Positions 15,598 to 24,050 of a DNA stretch of 28,518 nt are shown here, piece by piece. This stretch comes from Candidatus Cloacimonadota bacterium (lineage in GTDB: Bacteria > Cloacimonadota > Cloacimonadia > Cloacimonadales > Cloacimonadaceae). The notes below the pieces were generated by a model. The model ran no database searches and was not told the DNA's origin. It worked only from the letters and a program-made list of their open reading frames with translations. The translations under genes were made by a program, and so were the position numbers. The stretch is from positions 1 to 28,518 of the forward strand of contig JAQUJJ010000037.1 of the NCBI GenBank assembly GCA_028681035.1, given 5' to 3'. The stretch's first letter is position 1. The number at the start of each line of letters is the position of its first letter.

Positions 15598-16989
15598 ATG
15601 AATAAAGAGTTTGTTAGACCCCTAATCATAATTGCGTTGGCTGCTTTAATAGTAGGCGCACTGGCATTTATTATACCCTCATGGGATAATGAGTTTGTGC
15701 CCATAAAAAAAATGAATTGGTTTCAAGCTCTTGCCAATAAAGAAAATAGTCCTGCAATTGACTCTACGCAAGCAGCAGAGGCTGCAATCATCGCAAGCGA
15801 TTTGATGCCAATCAAGCCTTTTCTCATGAAACTGAAAAATCCTAATTCTAGCTTACGAATTGCATACTTTGGCGATTCTATCATCGAGGGTGATATCATC
15901 ACCGCCAAATTTCGCCAAGAACTTCAGGCTACACATGGAGGGAAGGGAGTCGGATTAGTACCCATCACATCCATCGTGTCGGGTTTTAGGCGAACTATCA
16001 AACACAGTTTTTCTAAAAACTGGGAAACTATCTCGTTTATGAGTAGCTCAAATAACCAAACCTCGCTTGGCTTTACAGGCTATACTTTTATTCCAAGGAA
16101 CTATTATGTAGCAGAAAAAGCAATTGAGCCTATGAAGTTGGATAGCCTTGCTGTTATGGATAGCTCTCTTGTAGCTACTCCCGAACCCAAAAAACAGAGT
16201 ACCCGCTATTATGTTTCCTACAGTCCCTGGGTGGAATATAGTGCCTCCGATATAGCAGGTGGTGCAGCTTCATTTTCCCGCATTCGCCTATTCTATAGCA
16301 TGGCGTCCGATAGCAGCTATGTTAAGTGTTCCTTTGACGGCGCAGCAATGCAAAAACGGAGATTATCTCCTGGAGCTGGTGTGCAGATGCTAGATTTAAG
16401 TTCTGGCAGCCCGATAAGCAAGCTGAAACTGGAATTTTCTGCAAGTGACCCTATTCATGTTTATGGGGTAAGTTTTGATGAACCAAGTGGTGCGTATGTT
16501 GATAATTTCCCCATTCGTGGCTACAGCGGAATGTATTTCCAGCGTATTCATAAAGATGTATTACAAGGATTTGATAGATACCTCAACTATGACCTAATCG
16601 TTTTGCAATACGGAGAAAACGTATCAAGCCCCAAAATTACTGATTACAGTTACTATGCAAAAGGCATGAAACAAACGATTAAGCATATTCAGGATTCGCT
16701 TCCCGGTGTTCCAATCCTCCTGATAAGTGCCCATGACCGTAGTATAAAACAAAATGGTGGTTATACTACCTCTCCGGATATTCCATATCTGGTAGCAACT
16801 CAAAGCAAAGTAGCTCTTGATATGAAGACTGGCTTTTGGAATCTCTTTGCAGCTATGGGCGGGAAAGACTCTATGCCAACTTATGTAGCCAATAAACCTG
16901 CATGGGCAGGAAAGGACTTCACCCACTTCACACGCTCTGGTGGAGATCATATTGCCTCGATGCTGCTAAGCTATCTTAAAGGCGAGTAA
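15598..16989 (+). CDS. Membrane-anchored SGNH-family hydrolase (polysaccharide acetylation-type)
   Basis: 463 aa. An N-terminal membrane anchor (about 8-26) puts the rest in the periplasm. The SGNH fold is recognised from block I AYFGDSIIEGD with the probable nucleophile Ser94, the block III position LQYGEN (Gly339-Asn341), and block V DFTHF with Asp440 and His443. Block III reads GEN-V instead of the usual GxND. Residues about 100-330 form an insert rich in Ser and aromatics, probably a carbohydrate-binding or lid domain. SGNH proteins of this type act as O-acetyl esterases or transferases on sugars. The next two genes are another SGNH protein and an MBOAT, as in alginate and cellulose acetylation loci. 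The ATG start was chosen because the anchor follows directly; its ribosome binding site is weak. Confidence 0.85.
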   Translation: MNKEFVRPLIIIALAALIVGALAFIIPSWDNEFVPIKKMNWFQALANKENSPAIDSTQAAEAAIIASDLMPIKPFLMKLKNPNSSLRIAYFGDSIIEGDIITAKFRQELQATHGGKGVGLVPITSIVSGFRRTIKHSFSKNWETISFMSSSNNQTSLGFTGYTFIPRNYYVAEKAIEPMKLDSLAVMDSSLVATPEPKKQSTRYYVSYSPWVEYSASDIAGGAASFSRIRLFYSMASDSSYVKCSFDGAAMQKRRLSPGAGVQMLDLSSGSPISKLKLEFSASDPIHVYGVSFDEPSGAYVDNFPIRGYSGMYFQRIHKDVLQGFDRYLNYDLIVLQYGENVSSPKITDYSYYAKGMKQTIKHIQDSLPGVPILLISAHDRSIKQNGGYTTSPDIPYLVATQSKVALDMKTGFWNLFAAMGGKDSMPTYVANKPAWAGKDFTHFTRSGGDHIASMLLSYLKGE

Positions 16990-18291
16990 TTGAAACACCA
17001 GAAAGCTATCTTCCTATTTGTGCTAAGCATGTTTTTTATGCTTATTCTAAACACTTCCAGTGCACAAGAAAATACAGAATCAAACTATATGGATGAGCTA
17101 TTCAGCGCAGAAGAGTATCCCCCAGATATGGATACCCTGGAAGAGTTCATCCAGAGCTATTATCTCTTGCTGGATAGCAATGAGTATTTGAAGAAATTCA
17201 AGTATGTTAATCAAGACAAGAACCTCCTGCAAAATGATTCAACCCCCTTGAAAGGTTTCTATGAAAAACTGATGCAGCTCAGAAGTGGATTGCGGGATAG
17301 GGTTAGCATATACCAAATTGGCGATTCTCATATTCAATCAGGGTATTTTCCCGGAACAGCTCGTTCATCACTCCAAAAGTATTTTGGTAATGCGGGCAGA
17401 GGATTGGTTTTCCCTTTACGTGCAGCAGGAACCAATCAACCCGATGATTATCGCATTAGCTCTTCTGGCGGGCTTAGTAGGAATAACAATACCCGAGGTA
17501 TCTCTGGTTACGCATTGAATTCTAACAGTAACTCATCTATGGAATTATCCACGAACAATTTCTTTAACACCGATAACAGCTTCAACAAGTTAAGCGTTAT
17601 AAGTGCTAAACCAGGATTGAGCGCAAGTGTAAAGCAAAGCCCCTCTTCAGTTATTGATATAAACTGGGGAGATTATCGCTATAGTTCCGTTTCCTGGAAT
17701 AATCCCCTAAGCAAAGTAAGCCTTAGCATAAGTGGAGAGCCTTCTGTGCTATACGGACTTATGCTGGAAAAAACTCAGCCTGGCTTGTTGTACCATTCTG
17801 CCGGGGTAAATGGAGCAGGTTTCTATAATCTATTGGATTCTCCCCATTTGTTTAAGCAAATTGGGATTCTTAATCCTGATTTAATAGTAATATCATTGGG
17901 TACAAATGATGCACAAGGAAGGTATAGAAACGAGCAGTTTAGCTCTAATTTAAACAAATTTATGCGATTACTTAGGCAGGACAATCCCGATACTCCTGTC
18001 CTCTTTACCCTTCCTCCAGATTCCAATAAGCAGGGCAAACATAATTCCGACCTTGCAAAACTAGAGAAAACCTTAATTAACTTTGCAAAAGATAACAACT
18101 GTGCTTGGTGGAATCTTACTGAGGTTATGGGAGGAAAAGGCAGCGTAAGCAAGTGGAGAAAGGAACAAATGGCATCTAAGGATTTACTTCATTACACCCC
18201 CAAAGGCTATATGCTGCAAGGCTACTTGTTTTACCAAGCTGTTGTAAAAAGCTATAAGAAATATAGTGAAAACACAGAAACTATGGATTGA
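16990..18291 (+). CDS. Secreted SGNH/GDSL-family hydrolase
   Basis: 433 aa. The signal peptide (about 1-25, ending SSAQ) points to the periplasm. All expected SGNH blocks are visible: block I YQIGDSHIQSGY with Ser113, a glycine block GVNGAGF, block III SLGTNDA with Asn306, and block V DLLHYT with Asp398 and His401. It is therefore likely to be catalytically competent. The start is TTG at 16990-16992, immediately after the upstream stop, with AAAGGCGAG just before it, so translation is probably coupled. Only about 15-20% of positions seem shared with its neighbour outside the motifs (my estimate by eye), so this is not a recent duplicate. Its likely role is esterase or transferase in O-acetylation of an exported polysaccharide. 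Confidence 0.88.
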   Translation: MKHQKAIFLFVLSMFFMLILNTSSAQENTESNYMDELFSAEEYPPDMDTLEEFIQSYYLLLDSNEYLKKFKYVNQDKNLLQNDSTPLKGFYEKLMQLRSGLRDRVSIYQIGDSHIQSGYFPGTARSSLQKYFGNAGRGLVFPLRAAGTNQPDDYRISSSGGLSRNNNTRGISGYALNSNSNSSMELSTNNFFNTDNSFNKLSVISAKPGLSASVKQSPSSVIDINWGDYRYSSVSWNNPLSKVSLSISGEPSVLYGLMLEKTQPGLLYHSAGVNGAGFYNLLDSPHLFKQIGILNPDLIVISLGTNDAQGRYRNEQFSSNLNKFMRLLRQDNPDTPVLFTLPPDSNKQGKHNSDLAKLEKTLINFAKDNNCAWWNLTEVMGGKGSVSKWRKEQMASKDLLHYTPKGYMLQGYLFYQAVVKSYKKYSENTETMD

Positions 18292-19754
18292 TGATGCATT
18301 TGATAACTGAGCTGATATCTGCCATGATTTACAATCCTAAACAGCCATTGCTGTTCAACAGCAGTTTCTTTCTCTTCTTTTTTATAGCTATTCTGCTGTT
18401 CTATCCTTTGATCGTCAAGCGCGTAAAAGTCCGCACCTGGTATCTAATGCTGATATCTATGTATTTTTATTACAAGACCAGTGGAGCTTTCGTTTTATTG
18501 TTGCTGCTTACATCTCTAGTAAATTATGCAATAGGAGCTGGCATTTACAATGCTCGCAATAAAGCTGCCAAACGCTCATTATTAATACTAAGCTTGCTTT
18601 GGAATCTTGGTTCTTTAGGCTACTTCAAATACACTAACTTTATCATCGTTACAATAAACCAGTTAACCGGTGGTCAGCTTCCCTTAATGGACATCATTTT
18701 ACCCGTTGGGATATCATTCTTTACCTTCCAAACCTGGAGCTATACCTTAGATATCTATTTCGGCAAACTAAAACCATTGCATAGCTTCGTTGATTTTAGC
18801 TTCTTTGTGTCGTTTTTCCCGCAATTGGTAGCTGGACCCATCGTCCGAGCAAGCTACTTTATCCCCCAAATCCATAAGAAACTTACACTCAATAAGGATA
18901 CAATTGCGCGTGCTTTGGTGCTTATCTTCGCAGGTTTGCTGAAGAAAGGCGTGATAGCAGACTATCTATCAGTAAACTTTGTTGACCGGGTGTTCGATAA
19001 TCCTGCGCTCTTTTCCGGTGCCGAGAACCTGCTAGGAGTGTATGCTTATGCCATGCAGATATACTGTGACTTTAGCGGATATTCTGATATAGCTATTGGT
19101 TTGGCAGCCTTGATGGGCTTTAATTTGCCAGTAAACTTCCTTTCTCCTTATCGAGCAAGCAGTGTAACAGATTTCTGGAGAAGGTGGCATATTTCCTTAT
19201 CCACATGGCTAAGAGATTACCTCTATATTCCCTTGGGCGGAAACCGTAAGGGCAAGGTAAGGCAGTATTTCAACTTAATGATTACTATGCTGCTTGGTGG
19301 TTTATGGCATGGCGCATCATGGAACTTCGTATTTTGGGGCGGGATGCATGGCTTGGCTTTAGCTTTTGATAAACTAGTTTTGAACTTCAAGTTTATGAAT
19401 ACCAGTTTCATGAAAGCAGTGGGAGTAATTGTTACCTTCCACTTTATCTGTTTCTGCTGGATATTCTTCCGTTCCCCGAATTTTGCCAATGCCTGGCTGA
19501 TGCTTAGCCGCATATTTACTGTATTCAATGGGGCTATATTCTGGCAATGGATGGCTGAGTATCGTCTGGTTGCTATTTTGCTTGGAGCGGGTTATCTTTT
19601 CCATTGGATGCCTGATAGTTTCGAGCTTGGTTTTCAAAAGGTACTTGGTAAGTCTCCCCTTGTCTTGCAATCGCTCTTATTGGCGGTTGTGATATGGATA
19701 CTTTTCCAAGCACGTTCAGCAGATATACAACCCTTTATTTACTTTCAGTTTTAA
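18291..19754 (+). CDS. MBOAT-family O-acyltransferase (AlgI/DltB-like)
   Basis: About 487 aa polytopic inner-membrane protein. It has the MBOAT signature WRRWHISLSTWLRDYLYIPL followed by GGNRKG, and the catalytic histidine (about His340) in LLGGLWHGASWNFVFWG. Members such as AlgI move acetyl groups across the membrane for SGNH partners to place on polysaccharide. I place the start at the ATG overlapping the upstream stop (TGATGA, 18289-18294). A TTG three bases upstream and ATGs at 18294 and 18324 are alternatives; the last would give the family-typical beginning MIYNPKQPLLFNSSFF. The overlap implies translational coupling with the second SGNH gene. Family assignment is very secure; the acceptor polymer is unknown. 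Confidence 0.95.
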   Translation: MMHLITELISAMIYNPKQPLLFNSSFFLFFFIAILLFYPLIVKRVKVRTWYLMLISMYFYYKTSGAFVLLLLLTSLVNYAIGAGIYNARNKAAKRSLLILSLLWNLGSLGYFKYTNFIIVTINQLTGGQLPLMDIILPVGISFFTFQTWSYTLDIYFGKLKPLHSFVDFSFFVSFFPQLVAGPIVRASYFIPQIHKKLTLNKDTIARALVLIFAGLLKKGVIADYLSVNFVDRVFDNPALFSGAENLLGVYAYAMQIYCDFSGYSDIAIGLAALMGFNLPVNFLSPYRASSVTDFWRRWHISLSTWLRDYLYIPLGGNRKGKVRQYFNLMITMLLGGLWHGASWNFVFWGGMHGLALAFDKLVLNFKFMNTSFMKAVGVIVTFHFICFCWIFFRSPNFANAWLMLSRIFTVFNGAIFWQWMAEYRLVAILLGAGYLFHWMPDSFELGFQKVLGKSPLVLQSLLLAVVIWILFQARSADIQPFIYFQF

Positions 19755-19761
19755 ACCGTAG

Positions 19762-19781
19762 AGCAGGGTTCCGATCCTGCT
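19762..19781 (+). other. Small hairpin before manA
   Basis: AGCAGG and CCTGCT pair around the 8-nt loop GTTCCGAT in the 43-base gap between the MBOAT gene and manA. There is no following T-run, so it does not look like a terminator. It could be an RNA stability or processing site; the function is uncertain. Confidence 0.35.
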
Positions 19782-19797
19782 AAACAAAGGATAAGTT

Positions 19798-20979
19798 ATG
19801 CCACACAAATTAACACCTACTTTTCAAACTTACTCTTGGGGGGATGACAGTTTCATCCAGAGCCTTTGTTCTTTGGAGGATATGGAAGGAACTCCTGTTG
19901 CAGAAATGTGGCTGGGAGCACACCCCAAAGCACCTTCTTTAGTTGATTGTGCCAGGCAGCAAATCGCCCTCGATAGCTACATTTCCCAAAACCCTGCCTC
20001 CATACTTGGCAAAGCAGCAGAGACATATAATGATACCCTTCCCTTTTTATTGAAAGTCCTTGCAGCTAAGAAACCGCTTTCCATTCAGGTGCATCCGGAT
20101 AAAAGTGCTGCTGAAGCAGGTTTTGCCTTAGAAAACAGCTTAGGGATAGCACTGGACGATCCTAAGCGTTGCTTTAAAGACGCTAATCATAAGCCCGAAT
20201 TGCTGTGTGCTTTAACAAACTTTACCGCTTTATGCGGCTTCAGAGCTTTCGCAGATATAGTTAGTAACATACAAGCTTTCCACTTGGAGCATATCTGGAA
20301 GGAGTTTCAAGCTTTTTCACTCAGCCCCAATTCTGCTACCTTAAAAGCTTTCTTCCAAGGGATTATGACATCAGACGAATCCAAATTGCATGATGCAATA
20401 GACAAAATTATCCACTTCAAACCACACACAGATAACTCTCTCGCAGAATTGCAAAGTGTATGCCTGAATCTTATTGACAATTACAGGTACGATGCTGGCG
20501 TTATTGCCCCCTTGTTGCTTAACCTGATAGAACTAAAAGCATTTGATGCCATTTACATCGAAGCAGGTATCTTACACGCCTATTTAAACGGAGCAGGCTT
20601 GGAGCTAATGGCAAATTCTGATAATGTTATCAGAGGTGGGTTAAGCCCCAAGTTCATAGATATAGACAAGCTTTTAGCGCTTTCAAGCTTCCAACCACAT
20701 CAGGTTAACTGGGTGTCTCCTATTAAACAAGACAACTATAAAAACAGCTACAAAACCCCTGCAAAAGAATTCAGTCTATCAATAATTGAATTGGAGGGGT
20801 ATTATCAGCTATACTCAGATAATAAACCTCAAATTATTCTCTGTTTGCATGGTACTTTTAACTGTGGAGGAGAGCTTGTGCTTAGCATGGGTGATGCAGC
20901 TTTCATAGATGCTGCAGAAAGCTCTGTTGTTCTAAATGGCAAGGCTTTGCTTGCGGTGGCTACCCTGCCAAGTTCTTGA
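19798..20979 (+). CDS. manA: Mannose-6-phosphate isomerase, class I
   Basis: 393 aa, typical length. It interconverts mannose 6-phosphate and fructose 6-phosphate (EC 5.3.1.8) in the cytoplasm, feeding GDP-mannose and related sugars for glycan synthesis. Zinc ligands are visible: Gln97 and His99 in IQVHPDK, Glu134 in HKPEL, and a His near 260 in IEAGILHAYL. The N-terminus has the family pattern (TFQTYSWGDD, EMWLGAHP). The ATG start has AAAGGA about 6 bases upstream. It lies 43 bases after the MBOAT gene, so it is probably the last gene of the acetylation operon, which suggests, without proving it, that the acetylated polymer contains a mannose-derived sugar. Confidence 0.95.
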   Translation: MPHKLTPTFQTYSWGDDSFIQSLCSLEDMEGTPVAEMWLGAHPKAPSLVDCARQQIALDSYISQNPASILGKAAETYNDTLPFLLKVLAAKKPLSIQVHPDKSAAEAGFALENSLGIALDDPKRCFKDANHKPELLCALTNFTALCGFRAFADIVSNIQAFHLEHIWKEFQAFSLSPNSATLKAFFQGIMTSDESKLHDAIDKIIHFKPHTDNSLAELQSVCLNLIDNYRYDAGVIAPLLLNLIELKAFDAIYIEAGILHAYLNGAGLELMANSDNVIRGGLSPKFIDIDKLLALSSFQPHQVNWVSPIKQDNYKNSYKTPAKEFSLSIIELEGYYQLYSDNKPQIILCLHGTFNCGGELVLSMGDAAFIDAAESSVVLNGKALLAVATLPSS

Positions 20980-21019
20980 AAAGCAACCCTTTCCTTACTT
21001 CTTAGCTAATAGAGCCAGC

Positions 21020-21074
21020 TCAAGTTCAATTATGATGGGCAAGAAAGAAGATATGGATGGCTCATTGAACTTGA
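21020..21074. repeat. Hairpin with 11-bp perfect arms
   Basis: TCAAGTTCAAT (21020-21030) and ATTGAACTTGA (21064-21074) pair perfectly around a 33-nt loop. The right arm and its flank (GGCTCATTGAACTTG) resemble the right arm of U3 (GGCTCTTTGAACTCC), so this looks like a diverged member of the same hairpin family. Its left arm doubles as the element end at 21017. Confidence 0.65.
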
Positions 21075-21115
21075 CTGAAGCCTTGCATTCGCTACCGATA
21101 ATGAAAGTGTGTGCT

Positions 21116-21177
21116 GAAGTCCAGTGTGCCGTTAAGTTATAGGTGGACATATAATTAGCATAGACACAAAGGACTCC
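21116..21177. repeat. Hairpin unit, inverted copy of U1
   Basis: The left arm GAAGTCCAGTGTGCC (21116-21130), a 32-nt loop and the right arm GACACAAAGGACTCC (21163-21177). The reverse complement matches 13637-13698 at most positions, including the loop (CACCTATAACTTAAC shared). The conserved flank TTTACATGAAAGC also occurs in both places. It shows that the unit is dispersed and can lie in either orientation. Confidence 0.82.
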
Positions 21178-21312
21178 AGATACAAATCGCTTTCATGTAA
21201 ACTACAATACACAGTGCTATCATATGAATGGCAATAGACAGCAAATGGGATAACACAACACAGCCTTGTTCTGCCCTTGCACCAATGTCTTCTAACACCG
21301 AAGTATTTCCCT

Positions 21313-21377
21313 GGCGATTCCCTCGTTTTCACGAGGGGTTCACGTGGGGGTCACGTGGGGGTCACGAGAGAATCACC
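21313..21377. repeat. Hairpin enclosing an 11-bp tandem array
   Basis: GGCGATTCCCTCG (21313-21325) is nearly the reverse complement of CGAGAGAATCACC (21365-21377), differing at 2 of 13 positions. Between and partly overlapping them are four 11-bp units starting at 21329, 21340, 21351 and 21362; the middle two are TCACGTGGGGG. The stretch is clearly more G-rich than its surroundings. Confidence 0.75.
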
Positions 21378-21425
21378 TGAGGTTTAAGCAAGAACGACAC
21401 TTACCCATTATAATTGAATTTGAGT

Positions 21426-21453
21426 CAAAAAGCCAAGCATGTAGCTTGGCTTT
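21426..21453 (-). terminator. Rho-independent terminator of the TSP3 outer-membrane gene
   Basis: AAAGCCAAGC (21429-21438) and GCTTGGCTTT (21444-21453) form a perfect 10-bp stem with a 5-nt loop. On the minus strand it is followed by a T-run (TTTTTG). It lies 26 bases past the stop of the 21480-23081 gene. The near-symmetric AT-rich sides could also let it stop plus-strand transcripts coming from manA. Confidence 0.85.
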
Positions 21454-21479
21454 ATTATTAATAGGTCGCAGTAAGAGGC

Positions 21480-23081
21480 TTAGAAAGCGAATTCCACGCC
21501 AAAAGTAAGAACCGTTTGCACTTCATCCTTACCCTTTATTCTTCCGTCCGCATTCAAATCATTGTAAATTTCGCTATATCTTCCCACTAAGTTGGTATTA
21601 TCAGAAAGTGCATAAGAAACACGCCCCAACAGATAGGCATCTTCATTTCTTAGGCGTCTATAATCGATATAGTTCACATTAGTCTGGGAATAATAGATAG
21701 TAGCTTCTTTCAGATTGCTAATAAAGGTGGGATTTACTGTTATGCTTCCCCACAGGGACTTACCTCTGAAATCACCTTCACCATACATGTCCTGGTAAGC
21801 ACCTTTTACGAAAACTTTGTCATAGATGTTTGCTCGCAAGCTGCTAAACCAGCCCAAAGAGGATTTAACGTTACCCATGGTTGCTTCTTTGGTTGTAAGC
21901 GACCATTCCCTGCGTCCATCCGAAGGGCGTTCTAAATATTGGACACTAGAGCGTTGGTTGTTGTATAGCATATCAAAATAGCCTGGCAAGAACTGATCCC
22001 CAAAATTGCGGAATTCTAATTTGGCATCAAAGATAAGGAACTTACTGCTAAAACCAGGGAATATAACACCGGTTCCATAGCCATCAATCTTGGCTATTTC
22101 GCCATAATTATCAAAGTAAAACAAGTCCGTTTCAATAAGCGGTATCTGGTAGTCCAAGCCATAAACGGTAACTTCATCAGCTTTGGGATATGCTTGCACG
22201 GTATCAGGTAAAACGCTTGTATCAAATTGGTAGCCCAAATAGCTGGGATCAGCTACTATTTCGGGGAATTGTTGTGCTACATAGTGGTTTATACTAGGAT
22301 CGTCTATCACGCCATTGCCATTTATATCCAAGTCCACATTATCGGCAAACCCGTCATTATCCGTATCCAGCCAAGAATTGGCATCATTGGGGAATTTATC
22401 ATATACATCAGGAATGTTATCCCCATCTGTATCCTCAAATCTACCAAACTGGTTTCTGTCTATACCCATATTCACACCAATCTTTAGCTTTTCCAGAAGA
22501 GGAATCTCCAATAATGCCAGTGGATTGATATGTACTCTTCCGGCAAGTACTTCGTTTTCATGAATATTGTGCGTAAAAGCCTCAAAGCCAAGCCCAGAAA
22601 AAGGAGTATTGACCCCAACATAAGCACCAACATTCTTTATACCAGGATAACACAGCATATTGGAATAATGGTTGAAAATCAAGCCATGCCCCAAAGTATA
22701 ATCTGGAATGCTGCCTACCTTGAAATAGAAGGGGTCTTTACGTCTTCCCCAACTAATGAAATAGATTTTGTTCACATAGTCCTGCCAGGTGTCCCAGTCC
22801 TCTTTGCGGACATTGCCCTCTCCATCAATCAATAAATCTACATCCAGACCAAAGCCAAACTTCCCGATATTGATTTGCGGGAGTAGGCGAACTTGGGAAT
22901 AAAGCTCGTCGCCTACCATTACTGTTCCAATGGCACCGCTCATTCCCATCTCTGCCCCATCGGGATAATCAGCATCCTCTTCAACACTCTGGTCGCCGGG
23001 GGTGTTGTTAGAATCTGTATAAACCTGTGCGAAACACAACAGAGGCAACAGAATTAAGAGAAATAACAACTGTTTCTTCAT
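21480..23081 (-). CDS. Outer-membrane beta-barrel protein with TSP3-type calcium repeats
   Basis: 533 aa. The signal peptide (about 1-18) is followed by amphipathic strand patterns along the whole protein, and the C-terminus FGVEFAF ends in the aromatic residue typical of barrel proteins. Residues about 214-260 are an Asp/Asn-rich insert of thrombospondin type 3-like repeats (DTDGDNIPDVYDKFP, then DTDNDGFADNVD, then NGNGVIDD), a calcium-binding fold usually exposed at the surface. A short second acidic motif (LNADGRIKGKDE) lies near the C-terminus. The start is ATG with AAAGGAG about 8 bases upstream. It has its own terminator. No substrate or partner can be named; a porin-like or surface-anchoring role is possible. 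Confidence 0.85.
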   Translation of the reverse strand: MKKQLLFLLILLPLLCFAQVYTDSNNTPGDQSVEEDADYPDGAEMGMSGAIGTVMVGDELYSQVRLLPQINIGKFGFGLDVDLLIDGEGNVRKEDWDTWQDYVNKIYFISWGRRKDPFYFKVGSIPDYTLGHGLIFNHYSNMLCYPGIKNVGAYVGVNTPFSGLGFEAFTHNIHENEVLAGRVHINPLALLEIPLLEKLKIGVNMGIDRNQFGRFEDTDGDNIPDVYDKFPNDANSWLDTDNDGFADNVDLDINGNGVIDDPSINHYVAQQFPEIVADPSYLGYQFDTSVLPDTVQAYPKADEVTVYGLDYQIPLIETDLFYFDNYGEIAKIDGYGTGVIFPGFSSKFLIFDAKLEFRNFGDQFLPGYFDMLYNNQRSSVQYLERPSDGRREWSLTTKEATMGNVKSSLGWFSSLRANIYDKVFVKGAYQDMYGEGDFRGKSLWGSITVNPTFISNLKEATIYYSQTNVNYIDYRRLRNEDAYLLGRVSYALSDNTNLVGRYSEIYNDLNADGRIKGKDEVQTVLTFGVEFAF

Positions 23082-23154
23082 CTTGATACTCCTTTATTAG
23101 AGTTCGTAGCATTGAACATACATATTTGTTTTGTGTCAAGTAATTTCTGATGTA

Positions 23155-24042
23155 TCATTGCTTTAGCAGGACATCCCAAATGCTAAGTGGAATGCTCCCT
23201 TTATATTCATAAGGTCTGTTTACTTCCATTCCCAAAGCATCTAGCATCACCTTCCCTTTCACAGTGTAAGCAACTTCGCCCTTAAACACCCCCGCTATGG
23301 CACCTAAAACCGATTTAACATTGCTTAGTTTAAACACCATTACGCCTTCTTTGGAATAGATGCTTTCGCTAAAATACAACTGGTTTTGCAGGTTACCCCT
23401 ACCAACCAGCTTGTTTTTAATGTAAATCTCCGAAGGAAAACCCTTAAAATTGAACGTGAAACCATAAGGATTTAGAATTATAAAACTAACGTGCAGCTCA
23501 GTTTCACCCAAACCAACCTTTTCCACACTAGTACGCTGAATCTTAAACAAACTCTGCCCTGAAGATGAAAACCTCGTTAGTAAACTCTCAAGATGCTCTT
23601 TTAAATCAAGTGTATAAGGTTCATCAAAGCTAAAGTCGCGTCCCATTCCCATCGCCTTGCCATGCCCCTTACCACTAATAAAGAATTGTACTTTTTGGTC
23701 TAAGCTGCTTACCATTTTTACCACGGGACGGGTGTCCAATTCTACCCTAAAATCCAAATTCACGGAAGCTTTCTTGGGGATTAACACATCTTTGGCAAGC
23801 GAGGCGGTGCCAACTTTTCCACGGTCTTTATTCAGCAGCTCAATGTTAAGTTCATTCAGCTTAATTTTATAGCAATTAGGATTCTTTATTATCAGCGAGA
23901 CATTCACCACGCTCTTATCCGGATTAATGGATACCACTTTTATATCTTGAACTCGCTCCACAGTGGGTTTCTTTACCACTTTACATGAACTAAGGGTAAA
24001 CAGTATCCCTATAATTAGCAATAGATTAGTTATTCTTTTCAT
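23155..24042 (-). CDS. Lipoprotein with two WHy/LEA14-like domains
   Basis: 295 aa. Signal residues 1-19 end in TLSS-Cys20, a clear lipobox. Two related beta-sandwich domains follow. The first (about 30-155) has VNVSLIIKNPNCYKIKLNELNIELLN, cited here only by its core pattern of paired hydrophobic strands around KNPN; the second (about 165-290) has VSFIILNPYGFTFNFKG. This 'NPN ... hydrophobic pair' pattern is the WHy (water stress and hypersensitive response)/LEA2 fold, found in bacteria on envelope proteins of unclear function. AGGAG lies about 6 bases before the ATG. It begins 8 bases after asnB ends, so the two are probably co-transcribed. Confidence 0.75.
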   Translation of the reverse strand: MKRITNLLLIIGILFTLSSCKVVKKPTVERVQDIKVVSINPDKSVVNVSLIIKNPNCYKIKLNELNIELLNKDRGKVGTASLAKDVLIPKKASVNLDFRVELDTRPVVKMVSSLDQKVQFFISGKGHGKAMGMGRDFSFDEPYTLDLKEHLESLLTRFSSSGQSLFKIQRTSVEKVGLGETELHVSFIILNPYGFTFNFKGFPSEIYIKNKLVGRGNLQNQLYFSESIYSKEGVMVFKLSNVKSVLGAIAGVFKGEVAYTVKGKVMLDALGMEVNRPYEYKGSIPLSIWDVLLKQ

Positions 24043-24050
24043 ATTCTCCT

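Larger units (their letters stand above)
20980..21425. other. Second repeat-rich gap (no gene)
   Basis: This region runs from the manA stop to the terminator of the convergent outer-membrane gene. It holds relatives of the repeats seen at 13637-14308: a MITE-like end at 21017, a hairpin of the U family in the opposite orientation at 21116-21177, a tandem-repeat hairpin at 21313-21377 and a second MITE-like end just before 21426. No ORF longer than about 70 codons with coding character was found. No obvious terminator for manA was seen. Confidence 0.7.
21017..21426. mobile_element. Second MITE-like element (about 410 bp)
   Basis: The left end AGCTCAAGTTCAATTATG followed by GGGCAAG (from 21017) and the reverse complement of the right end, GACTCAAATTCAATTATA followed by GGGTAAG (from 21426), match each other over about 26 bp. 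Both match the ends of the 13833-14178 insert. There is no transposase ORF. The interior differs from the first element: it carries U-type hairpins instead of BIME palindromes. No flanking duplication is obvious. Boundaries are approximate, and a chance assembly of repeat fragments is possible. Confidence 0.5.

Noticed and set aside
19762..19781. tRNA T-arm look-alike (GCAGG-GTTCCGAT-CCTGC)
   Set aside because: The loop is 8 nt and lacks the conserved purine-adenine after TTC; no acceptor, D or anticodon arms are nearby.
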